Source of the DNA: Treponema sp.
GTDB lineage: Bacteria > Spirochaetota > Spirochaetia > Treponematales > Breznakiellaceae
Assembly (NCBI GenBank): GCA_031286095.1
Contig: JAITUY010000217.1
Location: 1-36,287, forward strand
Length of the DNA: 36,287 nt
Direction: 5' to 3'
Below the pieces are notes generated by a model that made no database searches, had not been told where the DNA came from, and saw only the letters and a program-made list of their open reading frames with translations. Within the stretch, counting starts at the first letter, position 1. Each line of letters starts with the position of its first letter. Below are positions 8,567-17,134 of the stretch, piece after piece. The position numbers and the translations under genes are program-made.

Positions 8567-10063
8567 TTTTTTTAGCAGTTCTAAGTCCAGTTCTGGATAC
8601 ACAGGGAAACGGTCCAGCAAATTTTTCACACGTTTAATAACCGCTTCTTTTACGCCCGCGTTAATGTCGTATTTTGCCTTGCTGTTTTTTGAGGGGTCTT
8701 TCTTGTCCCGCGACTGGGTCGTCCCCTTTATCACTTCGGCAATCAGAGCGCCAAGTTCTGTCATTTCCGCCTTGCCCATTCCAAGACTTGTAACAGCCGC
8801 CGTTCCAAGTCTTATTCCAGATGTATACCACGGGCCGTTTGGATCGCGCGGAAGACTGTTGCGGTTAAGCGTTATGTAACACTCATGCAGAGCGCTTTCC
8901 GCCTGTCTGCCCGTAAGGCCGTTTTTGTGAACATTTATCAGAATCAGATGATTGTCAGTTCCGCCTGTAAGCACGTCCAGCCCGTTTTCGATACAAGAGG
9001 CGGCAAGTGCTTGGCAGTTGTCAACGATATTTTGCGCATACTGCCTGAACCCGGGAAGAGACGCCTCGCGGAAAGCAACAGCCTTTGCCGCTATAACATG
9101 TGGCAGAGGACCGCCCATAGTAAGCGGACAGCCTTTGTCCAAAGATTCGGCAAATTCGGAAGTAGAAAGTACAATTCCGGCGCGCGGACCGCGCAATGTT
9201 TTGTGGGTTGTGCTTGTAACAACATGCGCATAGGGTATTGGATCAAACTCGCCTGTAAAAACCTTGCCAGCTACAAGACCGGCAAAATGCGCCATGTCTA
9301 CCATAAAGACAGCGCCGGATTTGTCGGCAATTTCCCTCATGCGTTTAAAGTTGATTTTTCTCGGATACGCTGAATATCCGGCAAGAAGGATAAGAGGACG
9401 CAATTCCAGCGCTTGTTTTTCAATTTGGTCGTAATCAAGAAGACCGTCTTTTTCGGAAACCGAATAACCGTGAACGTCAAATATACGGCTGGAAATATTG
9501 TTCCGGTAACCGTGCGTTAAATGTCCGCCGGAATAGTAATCAAGCCCCAAGAGACGCTGGTTCCCAAGTGAGGCTTTTAACTCTTTCCATTGGGAGTCGG
9601 TAAGATTGTAAAGGTTGGTTTCGTTCCATTTTTCCAGCGCCGGATTTTCTACGCGGGTAGTGAGTATCGCCCAGTATGCGAGCAGGTTCGCGTCCGCCCC
9701 GCAGTGTGGCTGAACATTGGCGTACTGCGCGCCAAAGAGCTTGCAGGCTTCTTCCGCTGTAAGAGCCTCGATTGCGTCTACGTTTTCGTTTCCAGCGTAA
9801 AACCGGTGGTTAGGGACACCCTCGGCATATTTGTCGGTTAAGAGATTTCCCATGGCAAGCTGTACCGCAATAGAGCAGTAATTTTCGCTTGCGATTAGCT
9901 TTACTCTTTTACGCTGGTTTTCAAGTTCCTTTACAATAGAGGAAGCGATTTCCGGGGTTACTTTGGCAACTTCTGTTAAATTGCAAAGGTATGCTAAAAG
10001 GTTTGTGTTTATTTTTTCCGGCGAAACGGCGGCAAGATACGCCGCGACAGGGTTTTTACTCAT
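8555..10063 (-). CDS. glyA: Serine hydroxymethyltransferase (long form)
   Basis: KLIASENYCSIAVQLAMGN…DKYAEGVPNHRFYAGNENVDAIE…VTSTTHKTLRGPRAGIV; long form with internal insertions. Confidence 0.95.
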   Translation of the reverse strand: MSKNPVAAYLAAVSPEKINTNLLAYLCNLTEVAKVTPEIASSIVKELENQRKRVKLIASENYCSIAVQLAMGNLLTDKYAEGVPNHRFYAGNENVDAIEALTAEEACKLFGAQYANVQPHCGADANLLAYWAILTTRVENPALEKWNETNLYNLTDSQWKELKASLGNQRLLGLDYYSGGHLTHGYRNNISSRIFDVHGYSVSEKDGLLDYDQIEKQALELRPLILLAGYSAYPRKINFKRMREIADKSGAVFMVDMAHFAGLVAGKVFTGEFDPIPYAHVVTSTTHKTLRGPRAGIVLSTSEFAESLDKGCPLTMGGPLPHVIAAKAVAFREASLPGFRQYAQNIVDNCQALAASCIENGLDVLTGGTDNHLILINVHKNGLTGRQAESALHECYITLNRNSLPRDPNGPWYTSGIRLGTAAVTSLGMGKAEMTELGALIAEVIKGTTQSRDKKDPSKNSKAKYDINAGVKEAVIKRVKNLLDRFPVYPELDLELLKKSFV

Positions 10064-10117
10064 GGGTTAAGGATACAGGAAATGCGGGGATTATTTCAAG
10101 GCATACATCTTGCGTTT

Positions 10118-12970
10118 CTAAAATGAGGCGCTGATTCCAACGTCAACGAACCATGGAAACCCTCTTCCGGTAATGACGTTAGAAAATTTCCATGCCCCAA
10201 AGACGAATGGTTCAACAGATACGGGGATTTTTACAAACGGGAAAAAAGATGTTTTAATGCCAAGCTTTAACCCCAAAGACTGGGAAAGATGAAAATTGTT
10301 TATCTTTATTCCTTCGGCGTCGGGGTGACCTTTGCTGTCATAAATTTGATTTCTTACCGAAAGACTGCCGAAAAATCTGTTGAAGTAAAGATGAGAAATA
10401 TTTTTTTGTATCTCCAAAGAAAATAAACCTATGCCAATTTCGCCGCCGCCAAGCCAGAGAAGATCAAGACCGGAGAGATTAGGGTATTCTTTCAGGGCAA
10501 GCCCCTCAATCGCCGTTGAGCTAAAAGTGTTTGATACGCCGTGCAGATTCATTCCCCTTTCGTCATAAGCGCCAAAAAGAGTAAAGGACAGCGGAAATCT
10601 GGTTCTTGTACTTACGCGGAAAATCAAATCCATGCGCGGTTCAAAACTGTCAGTAAGGCTTGCGCCGCTGAATTGTAAACTTGCCCTGCGGTACGAAAAT
10701 ACAAAACCTGTTTGCATATAAAAACCACTTCCCGTTTTTTCCCATTCATAGGCGCTTTTTCCGTTTCCATAACCGGCATTACGGACATAGCCGCCGCCAA
10801 GTAAAATTTGATTATTCCACTGATCCCCTGTCCAATTTAAACTGCCTGTAATACTGGCGTTGGTATAACGGTATATGTCATCTCCGTCTTCCATTACCTT
10901 GTCGGAAAAATTTAACGTAATGGGAAAACCCATGCTGGTATTTTGCCAAGAAAACCGGTCTACCATAGCCATTTTATATGGGGCATCGTAGTAAACCAAA
11001 AAATAGATCAGATTCCTGTCGGGAGGGTCCGCCATTACCGAAAAGATTCCGCCGCCGTCCAGTCTTAATAAAGGATCGCCGTCAGAAAAAACACGGATCA
11101 AGGGCATGGGAAACCATAGCTTAAACGGATTCATGTAGCGAAGTCCAATGTACGGTTTTGAGGGACCGTCGTACGGCGGCTCGTTTACCGTCGCCAATTC
11201 AGCCGGCGGCTCATTTTCCGTTTTGTAATTTTGGCTGTCCAGTTTAACCAGCCGCAAATCGATGCGGTTTCCGGAAAAGGAATCGGCAGGTTCGGGAAAG
11301 CGCATAAGGCTGTTACGCGAGACAAACGTCGCAAAATAATAGACACTGCCATTTGCAGAAACAGGATTAAAAACGCCGCCTGAAAATTCCCTGCAGTTAA
11401 AGACTGCTTGCATTGTTTCAAGATCGATAACTGCGAGTTTATACATTTTGTCGTCGGAATTATAACTAAAAAATAATTTCCCTTGCGAAACGCCAAGACC
11501 GCGTATATATGCCCAGTATTTATTGTCATCTAATTTGTTCTCGATTTTAAAAAGTTCCCGCGAAACATAATTGTAAAGCCACAGTTCCCTTTTTCCGTCT
11601 CGCCCAGCGATAAATACAATACGGTCGTTATCAACGGCCTGAGGACCTGAAAACATAAGGTTTTCATTTCCGGTAAAAAGAACTTCGCTTTCACCTTTAA
11701 AGTTTTCGTATACGATAAGGGTATTGTGCAGATCGGAACGAAGCCCTATAACTCCGTCCCTGAAATAACGCGCCCTGGCGAGTCCTTTAATAGTCCTTCC
11801 TGTTTTATGTCCGTTTTTTGTTCTATGTTCGGTAACAATCGCGCCGGCACGGTCCTCAATATAACGATAACCGGACAACAGCATAACTTTTCCGTCCGCC
11901 GAAACATCAATATCATACGCGCCGGACGCCGCGTTAAAAGTTTTCGTCTTTCCGGTCAAAGTATCATAGACGCCTATTTTTGCTGATGAGTTTTCGATAA
12001 AATAAAGTTTGTTTTCTTTTGAAACTAAACCGCTGGTAAAATACTCTCTTTCGGAAAAATAATTGTACTTTTTGGGAGAAAGTTCGTTTTCGTTAATTTC
12101 CATTTCGTCCAAAACAAACAAAGCGCTGAATTCTTTCCATGCGTCTAAAAAATCAATATCGTACACTTTTTTGAATATACGGTAATAGTCTGACCGGTAT
12201 ACAAAAAAAGAAAACGCTGCATCATTTCCCATTTTCTGCCAAAGCTGAGCGTACTTTTCCATGCCGTAATTTTGTATCAGCCATTGCGAAAAAAGCCCGC
12301 CGTATTCATACCAGTAACCATTGGGACGCATTGGACGGTCATAAACGCCGCTGGCCTGAAAAGGCGTGAGAAACTTATTTTCATACACAGCCTGCCGCAG
12401 GTATTGTTTAGTGCGCGGATCATTCGCTCTGCCTGTACCGTTGCGGCTTTCAAAACTGACTGTAACTCCTTCCACCATAAATTGAGGCGCTAATAAATAA
12501 GCGGGGGAATAAAAGTTTCCAAAAACCTTATGCCAAAACTTATATTGCGGCGCTCTTGAGTTCAGGGAAACCGCGTGGGTCAGTTCATGCAAAAAAAGAT
12601 TTTCAAGATTATTCTTAAAACTGGTCCATTCAATATCAAGCGGCGTATCATAAAGTACAATATGATTAAAAATCATACTGTAATAACCGTTAAACATATC
12701 TGTATGAGGCGATAAAGATACAGGAATACGGCCGGGAACCTCAATTCCAAGCAGGGAGCTTACATGATCATAGACGCGGTCGGCATAACCAGCCAAAATG
12801 CGGGCTGACGATTCTGATTCTTTTGGAAAGACAATTTCAAAATGCTCTGTCTGAATAACCCTAAAAAAAGTAAATGGTTTGTAAAGCGCGTTTTGAGCAA
12901 ACACATCAGCCGAAACAAAAACAAAAAGCGCAAGTGTAAATCGCAGTGCGCAAGAAAACCCGCGGCTCAT
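10118..12970 (-). CDS. Predicted outer-membrane protein: gluzincin (peptidase MA-like) domain, beta-propeller repeats, C-terminal beta-barrel
   Basis: Signal peptide from ATG 12970 (MSRGFSCALRFTLALFVFVSADVFA); FLHELTHAVSL zinc motif; downstream VEGVTVSFES; repeated propeller-like segments; alternating beta-strand C-terminus ending in Phe (…VDVGISASF). Confidence 0.65.
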   Translation of the reverse strand: MSRGFSCALRFTLALFVFVSADVFAQNALYKPFTFFRVIQTEHFEIVFPKESESSARILAGYADRVYDHVSSLLGIEVPGRIPVSLSPHTDMFNGYYSMIFNHIVLYDTPLDIEWTSFKNNLENLFLHELTHAVSLNSRAPQYKFWHKVFGNFYSPAYLLAPQFMVEGVTVSFESRNGTGRANDPRTKQYLRQAVYENKFLTPFQASGVYDRPMRPNGYWYEYGGLFSQWLIQNYGMEKYAQLWQKMGNDAAFSFFVYRSDYYRIFKKVYDIDFLDAWKEFSALFVLDEMEINENELSPKKYNYFSEREYFTSGLVSKENKLYFIENSSAKIGVYDTLTGKTKTFNAASGAYDIDVSADGKVMLLSGYRYIEDRAGAIVTEHRTKNGHKTGRTIKGLARARYFRDGVIGLRSDLHNTLIVYENFKGESEVLFTGNENLMFSGPQAVDNDRIVFIAGRDGKRELWLYNYVSRELFKIENKLDDNKYWAYIRGLGVSQGKLFFSYNSDDKMYKLAVIDLETMQAVFNCREFSGGVFNPVSANGSVYYFATFVSRNSLMRFPEPADSFSGNRIDLRLVKLDSQNYKTENEPPAELATVNEPPYDGPSKPYIGLRYMNPFKLWFPMPLIRVFSDGDPLLRLDGGGIFSVMADPPDRNLIYFLVYYDAPYKMAMVDRFSWQNTSMGFPITLNFSDKVMEDGDDIYRYTNASITGSLNWTGDQWNNQILLGGGYVRNAGYGNGKSAYEWEKTGSGFYMQTGFVFSYRRASLQFSGASLTDSFEPRMDLIFRVSTRTRFPLSFTLFGAYDERGMNLHGVSNTFSSTAIEGLALKEYPNLSGLDLLWLGGGEIGIGLFSLEIQKNISHLYFNRFFGSLSVRNQIYDSKGHPDAEGIKINNFHLSQSLGLKLGIKTSFFPFVKIPVSVEPFVFGAWKFSNVITGRGFPWFVDVGISASF

Positions 12971-12971
12971 T

Positions 12972-13682
12972 TTACAGCCCTCGGACAATCCTTATCACTA
13001 TGTCTGCGGAATGTTTGGATGCTACCGGCAGGAATTCAGCAAAACTTACAGTTGACTGCGTGCCAGCAACATCTGAAAGCGCGCGTATGACAAGGGCGGG
13101 AACGGAAAAAAGACGGCAACAATGCGCGATAGCCGCCCCTTCCATTTCAACAGCGGCAATGTCAGGAAAAATCCTGCGTACTTCCGCTATGCGTTCCGGC
13201 TCGTGCATAAAAACATCGCCCGATCCTATTATGCCCCTGCAATGATTAAAAGACGGGGGAAGGGCGTTTTCCTGCTTTAACTCGTCAACCGCGTCTTCCG
13301 CTAGTTTTACAAGTTTTTCATCTGCCGGAAAAACTTGCGGCTGACCTGGAAGCTGACCGGGGGCGTATTTAAACGCGGTAACATCGACATCGTGGTAAAC
13401 AAGTCCGGTGGATATAACGGCGTCTCCGACTTTCAGCAACGGCTCAATGCCGCCTGCGGAACCGGTATTGATAACGCATACGGGGTTAAACTGTTTAATA
13501 AGCAGAGCGCAACCCACCGCGGCGTTCACCTTGCCGATTCCACAGCACAACAGTGTAACATCTTTTCCCTCAATTTTGCCGGTGTAAAATTCAAAACCGC
13601 CTATTTTTTGAGTTTCAAATTCTCCCATTGCGCCGCATAGAATACTTAACTCTTTTTCCATTGCCGCTATAATGCCAATCAT
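12972..13682 (-). CDS. mtnN: 5'-methylthioadenosine/S-adenosylhomocysteine nucleosidase
   Basis: MIGIIAAMEKELSIL…NTGSAGGIEPLLKVGDAVIS…AAVEMEGAAIAHCCRLF…IRALSDVAG. Likely start at 13682, not the longer ORF start. Confidence 0.93.
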   Translation of the reverse strand: MIGIIAAMEKELSILCGAMGEFETQKIGGFEFYTGKIEGKDVTLLCCGIGKVNAAVGCALLIKQFNPVCVINTGSAGGIEPLLKVGDAVISTGLVYHDVDVTAFKYAPGQLPGQPQVFPADEKLVKLAEDAVDELKQENALPPSFNHCRGIIGSGDVFMHEPERIAEVRRIFPDIAAVEMEGAAIAHCCRLFSVPALVIRALSDVAGTQSTVSFAEFLPVASKHSADIVIRIVRGL

Positions 13683-13683
13683 A

Positions 13684-14829
13684 TTAACCTGCCGGGTGTA
13701 TGTGTGTAATTTCGGGATTCCACGTAGTACAACGGTTTCGTCCCTGCTGTTTCGATGTATACAGCGCATCGTCTGCACGGCGGATAATGGTATTTACATC
13801 AACGCCGGAATTTTGATCAAAAGTATAAATCCCCAAACTGATTGTAACCTGCGGCAATGGAACGTCCCAGGTGACTTTCATATCCGCGACATTGACCCGC
13901 AGACGTTCTGCAACACTCCACGCCGTCGGTTGATCTGTGTTGGGTAAAAGCACTGTAAATTCCTCGCCGCCAAAACGGGACGGAATATCGTCGTTTCGCA
14001 CCCCCTTCTTTATTACTTGGGCAAGGTGTTCAAGAACTTTGTCTCCGGCAAGATGACCGTATGAGTCGTTAAAATTTTTAAACTTATCCACGTCTATTAC
14101 TACAATTGTAGAACAATGCTTATTGCGTTTTGTGCGGGAAACTTCTTCCGTAAGACGGGCAAGGAAAAAGCCGTGATTATACAGCCCTGTTTTTACATCG
14201 CGAAGTGAATGTTCATAATGCAGATGGTTTTTGATTCCCTGAGATACAAAAGACATTAGCTGGCGGAGAAAAAACAATTCGTCGTTGTTGTATTCTTCAT
14301 CAATATTTTTTTTGCCGATTAAGATTAATCCGTATAATCCAAAGGGACCAAGAATCGGAACAACGATTTCTGTTTGTATATCCCTGTATGGCTTTACAAT
14401 TTCTTCGTTATTTAAAAAGCTTATCAAAAAATCAAGCTTTACCGGTTTGGGGTTTTGCCTGAAAAACGCTTCTAACGGCGTTATGCTGTCTATATTTAAA
14501 TTCAAGTTTACAGGTTTATAATTTTTGTAAGCCTTAATTGTAATATCTTCCCTTGTCTGAACCGGTTTCCATAAAAACGCGAGAAACGACGGCAAAAAAT
14601 GATCCGATATTTGATAAACTGTAGAATCCATTATTTCATCAATGTTGATATGGTTAAAAATATCCAGGCCTCTTACAAGAAGGCTTCTGTAATTGTTTAC
14701 TACCCGGTTCATGGATTCCAGATAATCTAAAACTCCGATATTTTTAAGTAACTCTGCGTTTTCCATTATTTTGGAATTGGAAAGAAAGTCGTTTTTGTTG
14801 CCGTCTTCTTCTAAAAAAATATCATGCAT
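13684..14829 (-). CDS. Diguanylate cyclase (GAF-like sensor plus GGDEF)
   Basis: RFGGEEFTVLLPNTD with DVDKFKNFNDSYGHLAGDKVLEHLA; ADDALYTSKQQGRN. Confidence 0.9.
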   Translation of the reverse strand: MHDIFLEEDGNKNDFLSNSKIMENAELLKNIGVLDYLESMNRVVNNYRSLLVRGLDIFNHINIDEIMDSTVYQISDHFLPSFLAFLWKPVQTREDITIKAYKNYKPVNLNLNIDSITPLEAFFRQNPKPVKLDFLISFLNNEEIVKPYRDIQTEIVVPILGPFGLYGLILIGKKNIDEEYNNDELFFLRQLMSFVSQGIKNHLHYEHSLRDVKTGLYNHGFFLARLTEEVSRTKRNKHCSTIVVIDVDKFKNFNDSYGHLAGDKVLEHLAQVIKKGVRNDDIPSRFGGEEFTVLLPNTDQPTAWSVAERLRVNVADMKVTWDVPLPQVTISLGIYTFDQNSGVDVNTIIRRADDALYTSKQQGRNRCTTWNPEITHIHPAG

Positions 14830-14837
14830 TATTTTCC

Positions 14838-15326
14838 TCAGGTAATAGAAAAATATTCACTAATCGGCGTACGCCAATCAGAGCTGTTATCCTTTGCTTC
14901 CCACTCTATTATTCTCTTTATTATAAAGTCCCTTACATCCGGCGGGTTATTATAGTGGACTACTCCAAAACGTCCGCCGCCTATGTAACAGACAGCGTCA
15001 TTTGTTTCCAGAGATACCATTTCTGTAACCCGTCCAAGTACACAGTCGAAGTGAATGGGACGGCCTGTATCTTTGTCCGCAATGGCACATGTAATGTCTT
15101 TTATTGGTTTCCCGCACCATGGGCAGTCCGGAGTAATGTCTTGGTAATCTGGGGGAACCGGCGCTGTCCACTGAAGCCGCTCGTACATAGAGGCTCTTTC
15201 ATATTTTTCGCCGGCAAAAAAGTTGTCGGTATTTCTTTTCCTGTCGTGTTTTTGAGAGTCGTCTTTTCGTCCGGAATAACGATGCCGGGGTCTGTGGTTA
15301 TTTCCGCTTTTTCCGTTGCCGCTCAT
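14838..15326 (-). CDS. Conserved hypothetical protein with a CxxC…H..C zinc-ribbon-like motif
   Basis: CPWCGKPIKDITCAIADKDTGRPIHFDCVLGRV; basic, low-complexity N-terminus. Confidence 0.55.
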   Translation of the reverse strand: MSGNGKSGNNHRPRHRYSGRKDDSQKHDRKRNTDNFFAGEKYERASMYERLQWTAPVPPDYQDITPDCPWCGKPIKDITCAIADKDTGRPIHFDCVLGRVTEMVSLETNDAVCYIGGGRFGVVHYNNPPDVRDFIIKRIIEWEAKDNSSDWRTPISEYFSIT

Positions 15327-15468
15327 GACGTTCCGCCTCCTGAGTTAAATCCATCAATTCATTACTCAGTACCATAGCCAGTCTTTGGATAGCGGCATGA
15401 AGATAGCCTTCGTCATTTACGCGCCGCCTTAATAATTCCAGTTTTCTGGTATTCATAGCCTGTTCCAT
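15298..15468 (-). CDS. Small 56-aa ORF absent from the supplied track; helical, faintly Spo0E-like
   Basis: MEQAMNTRKLELLRRRVNDEGYLHAAIQRLAMVLSNELMDLTQEAERHERQRKKRK; its ATG overlaps the yraN stop (TAATG) and its 3' end overlaps the next gene. Confidence 0.6.
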   Translation of the reverse strand: MEQAMNTRKLELLRRRVNDEGYLHAAIQRLAMVLSNELMDLTQEAERHERQRKKRK

Positions 15469-15836
15469 TATAATACACGCTCCGTGAAGGCTGACGCAAG
15501 ATGGGTAACTGAATTTTTATTAATGAATACAACGTCAAAGCGAATCGCCATATTACTATATTTTCGATTTTCGGATAAAAAATAATTAGCAGTTTTGATG
15601 ATTTTTTGCTGTTTTTGGGCATTTATGCCGTATTGAAGGTCTTCCATGCCATAGACCGACCATGCCTTAACTTCCACAAAAACGACTGTTTCCCCGTCAA
15701 GAGCGACAATATCAACTTCGCCCTCTTTAGAACGCACGTTTTTAGCGATTATTTTCATTCCTGCGGATTCCAGAGCGGCGGCGGCCTGCTCCTCTCCTTT
15801 TTTACCGGAACTTACTTTATTCATCTGTACCGGCAA
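15468..15836 (-). CDS. yraN: YraN/UPF0102 family endonuclease-like protein
   Basis: GKKGEEQAAAALESAGMKIIAKNVRSKEGEVDIVALDGETVVFVEVKAWS…RFDVVFI. Confidence 0.92.
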   Translation of the reverse strand: MPVQMNKVSSGKKGEEQAAAALESAGMKIIAKNVRSKEGEVDIVALDGETVVFVEVKAWSVYGMEDLQYGINAQKQQKIIKTANYFLSENRKYSNMAIRFDVVFINKNSVTHLASAFTERVL

Positions 15837-16992
15837 ATTCAGCCGGGTCTATCGCTTTTTTTATAAAAAGGGTTTTTTTGACAAGAAGATCGATGACTTC
15901 TCCCTTTCCTGATTTAAAGACTTTGCCGGTTTTATCCATTAGCAGTTCCACTACAGGACGCAGTGGGGCGTTGCTGTTTACGGATAAAACTCTTGCTACA
16001 GATTCGTCATTTAGCCGTATTATTGAACCTATGGGATATATGCCCATGATTTTTGTAAAAGCCATGATTACCGCAGGATCAAAACGGCGCGCGTTGTCCG
16101 CAAGCATGTTCTTAATAGCCTGATAACCTACCATGGATTCGCGGTAGGACTTCTTGCTGACCATAGCTTCAAAAGCGTCGGCTACGGATACAATTCTGGC
16201 TCCCATATCAATAGCCTGTCCGCTCAAGTGGTCGGGATAGCCGTTACCGTCCCAGCGTTCATGGTGATGAAGGGCTATTAAATTCACTTCTTGATTGCCA
16301 AACAGTTCTTTGGAAACAATTTTAGATGAATGAAGAGGGTGACTTTTTATCTGTTCAAATTCCGCGTCTGAAAGCCCGCCTTTTTTTTCTGTGATACCCT
16401 TTGATAATCTGAACATTCCGACATCATGGAGGAGCGCGCCGGAGACAATATTGCTAATTTTATGGTTTGGCAGATGAAGTTCATTTGCGGTTAATGCCGA
16501 AAGAATTGCCGTATTAACTGAACTTTTTGCCAGTTCCTTGCCTTCTACCTCGCCGCCTAGAATATAACCGATAAAATTATTCGGGTATTCTCTTAAATCT
16601 TTAAGAAGCTGAGCGCCGATATTATCGACTACGCGCATCTCCATATCTACACCGTTCTTTATTCCTATAAACACACTGTCAAGTTTTTCTATAAGTGATT
16701 TATACGCGCGATATTGGCTTGAATTTTGCTTGACATCGCTAATTGAAATTTGTACATCGCCTAAATCTGCGGGTTCAGAAGAGGCGGCCTGTATAGCCGC
16801 AGACGCTATTTCTTCATCGGAAAGGGCGTATCCTTCTGTCGAAACAGCCTCAATGCCCCATGTATAAAGAAAATCAATATCCCGCTGAAGCAGAGGAATC
16901 ATGGCTGGTACTAGTAAGCTACTGCCTTCCGAATAGACCGGCGCGGAAAAAACCTGCCCTGCCCTTAATGTATCAGTATTAATTTTATTCAT
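15817..16992 (-). CDS. HD-GYP domain protein (candidate cyclic-di-GMP phosphodiesterase)
   Basis: ALLHDVGMFRLSKGITEKKGGLSDAEFEQIKSHPLHSSKIV…ALHHHERWDGNGYPDHLSGQAIDMGARIVSVADAFEAMVS. Confidence 0.92.
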   Translation of the reverse strand: MNKINTDTLRAGQVFSAPVYSEGSSLLVPAMIPLLQRDIDFLYTWGIEAVSTEGYALSDEEIASAAIQAASSEPADLGDVQISISDVKQNSSQYRAYKSLIEKLDSVFIGIKNGVDMEMRVVDNIGAQLLKDLREYPNNFIGYILGGEVEGKELAKSSVNTAILSALTANELHLPNHKISNIVSGALLHDVGMFRLSKGITEKKGGLSDAEFEQIKSHPLHSSKIVSKELFGNQEVNLIALHHHERWDGNGYPDHLSGQAIDMGARIVSVADAFEAMVSKKSYRESMVGYQAIKNMLADNARRFDPAVIMAFTKIMGIYPIGSIIRLNDESVARVLSVNSNAPLRPVVELLMDKTGKVFKSGKGEVIDLLVKKTLFIKKAIDPAEFAGTDE

Positions 16993-17134
16993 CGTTCATC
17001 CTTCCGAATAATAATTCAAAAACTTAGAGCCTTGTTATAAATTTCGGTATAAAACTATTATAAGTTTATAAGTAATAACACTATAGTAGAAACCTGTTAA
17101 AAATATGTGTTTTATAAGAAAACATTAGGAAATT

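Noticed and set aside
8664-9373. Plus-strand ORFs overlapping glyA
   Set aside because: Antisense to a well-supported glyA; low-complexity translations.
17027-17036. TTAGAGCCT near uvrB as a second MITE end
   Set aside because: Only about 9-10 bp match the terminal repeat and there is no partner inverted repeat.
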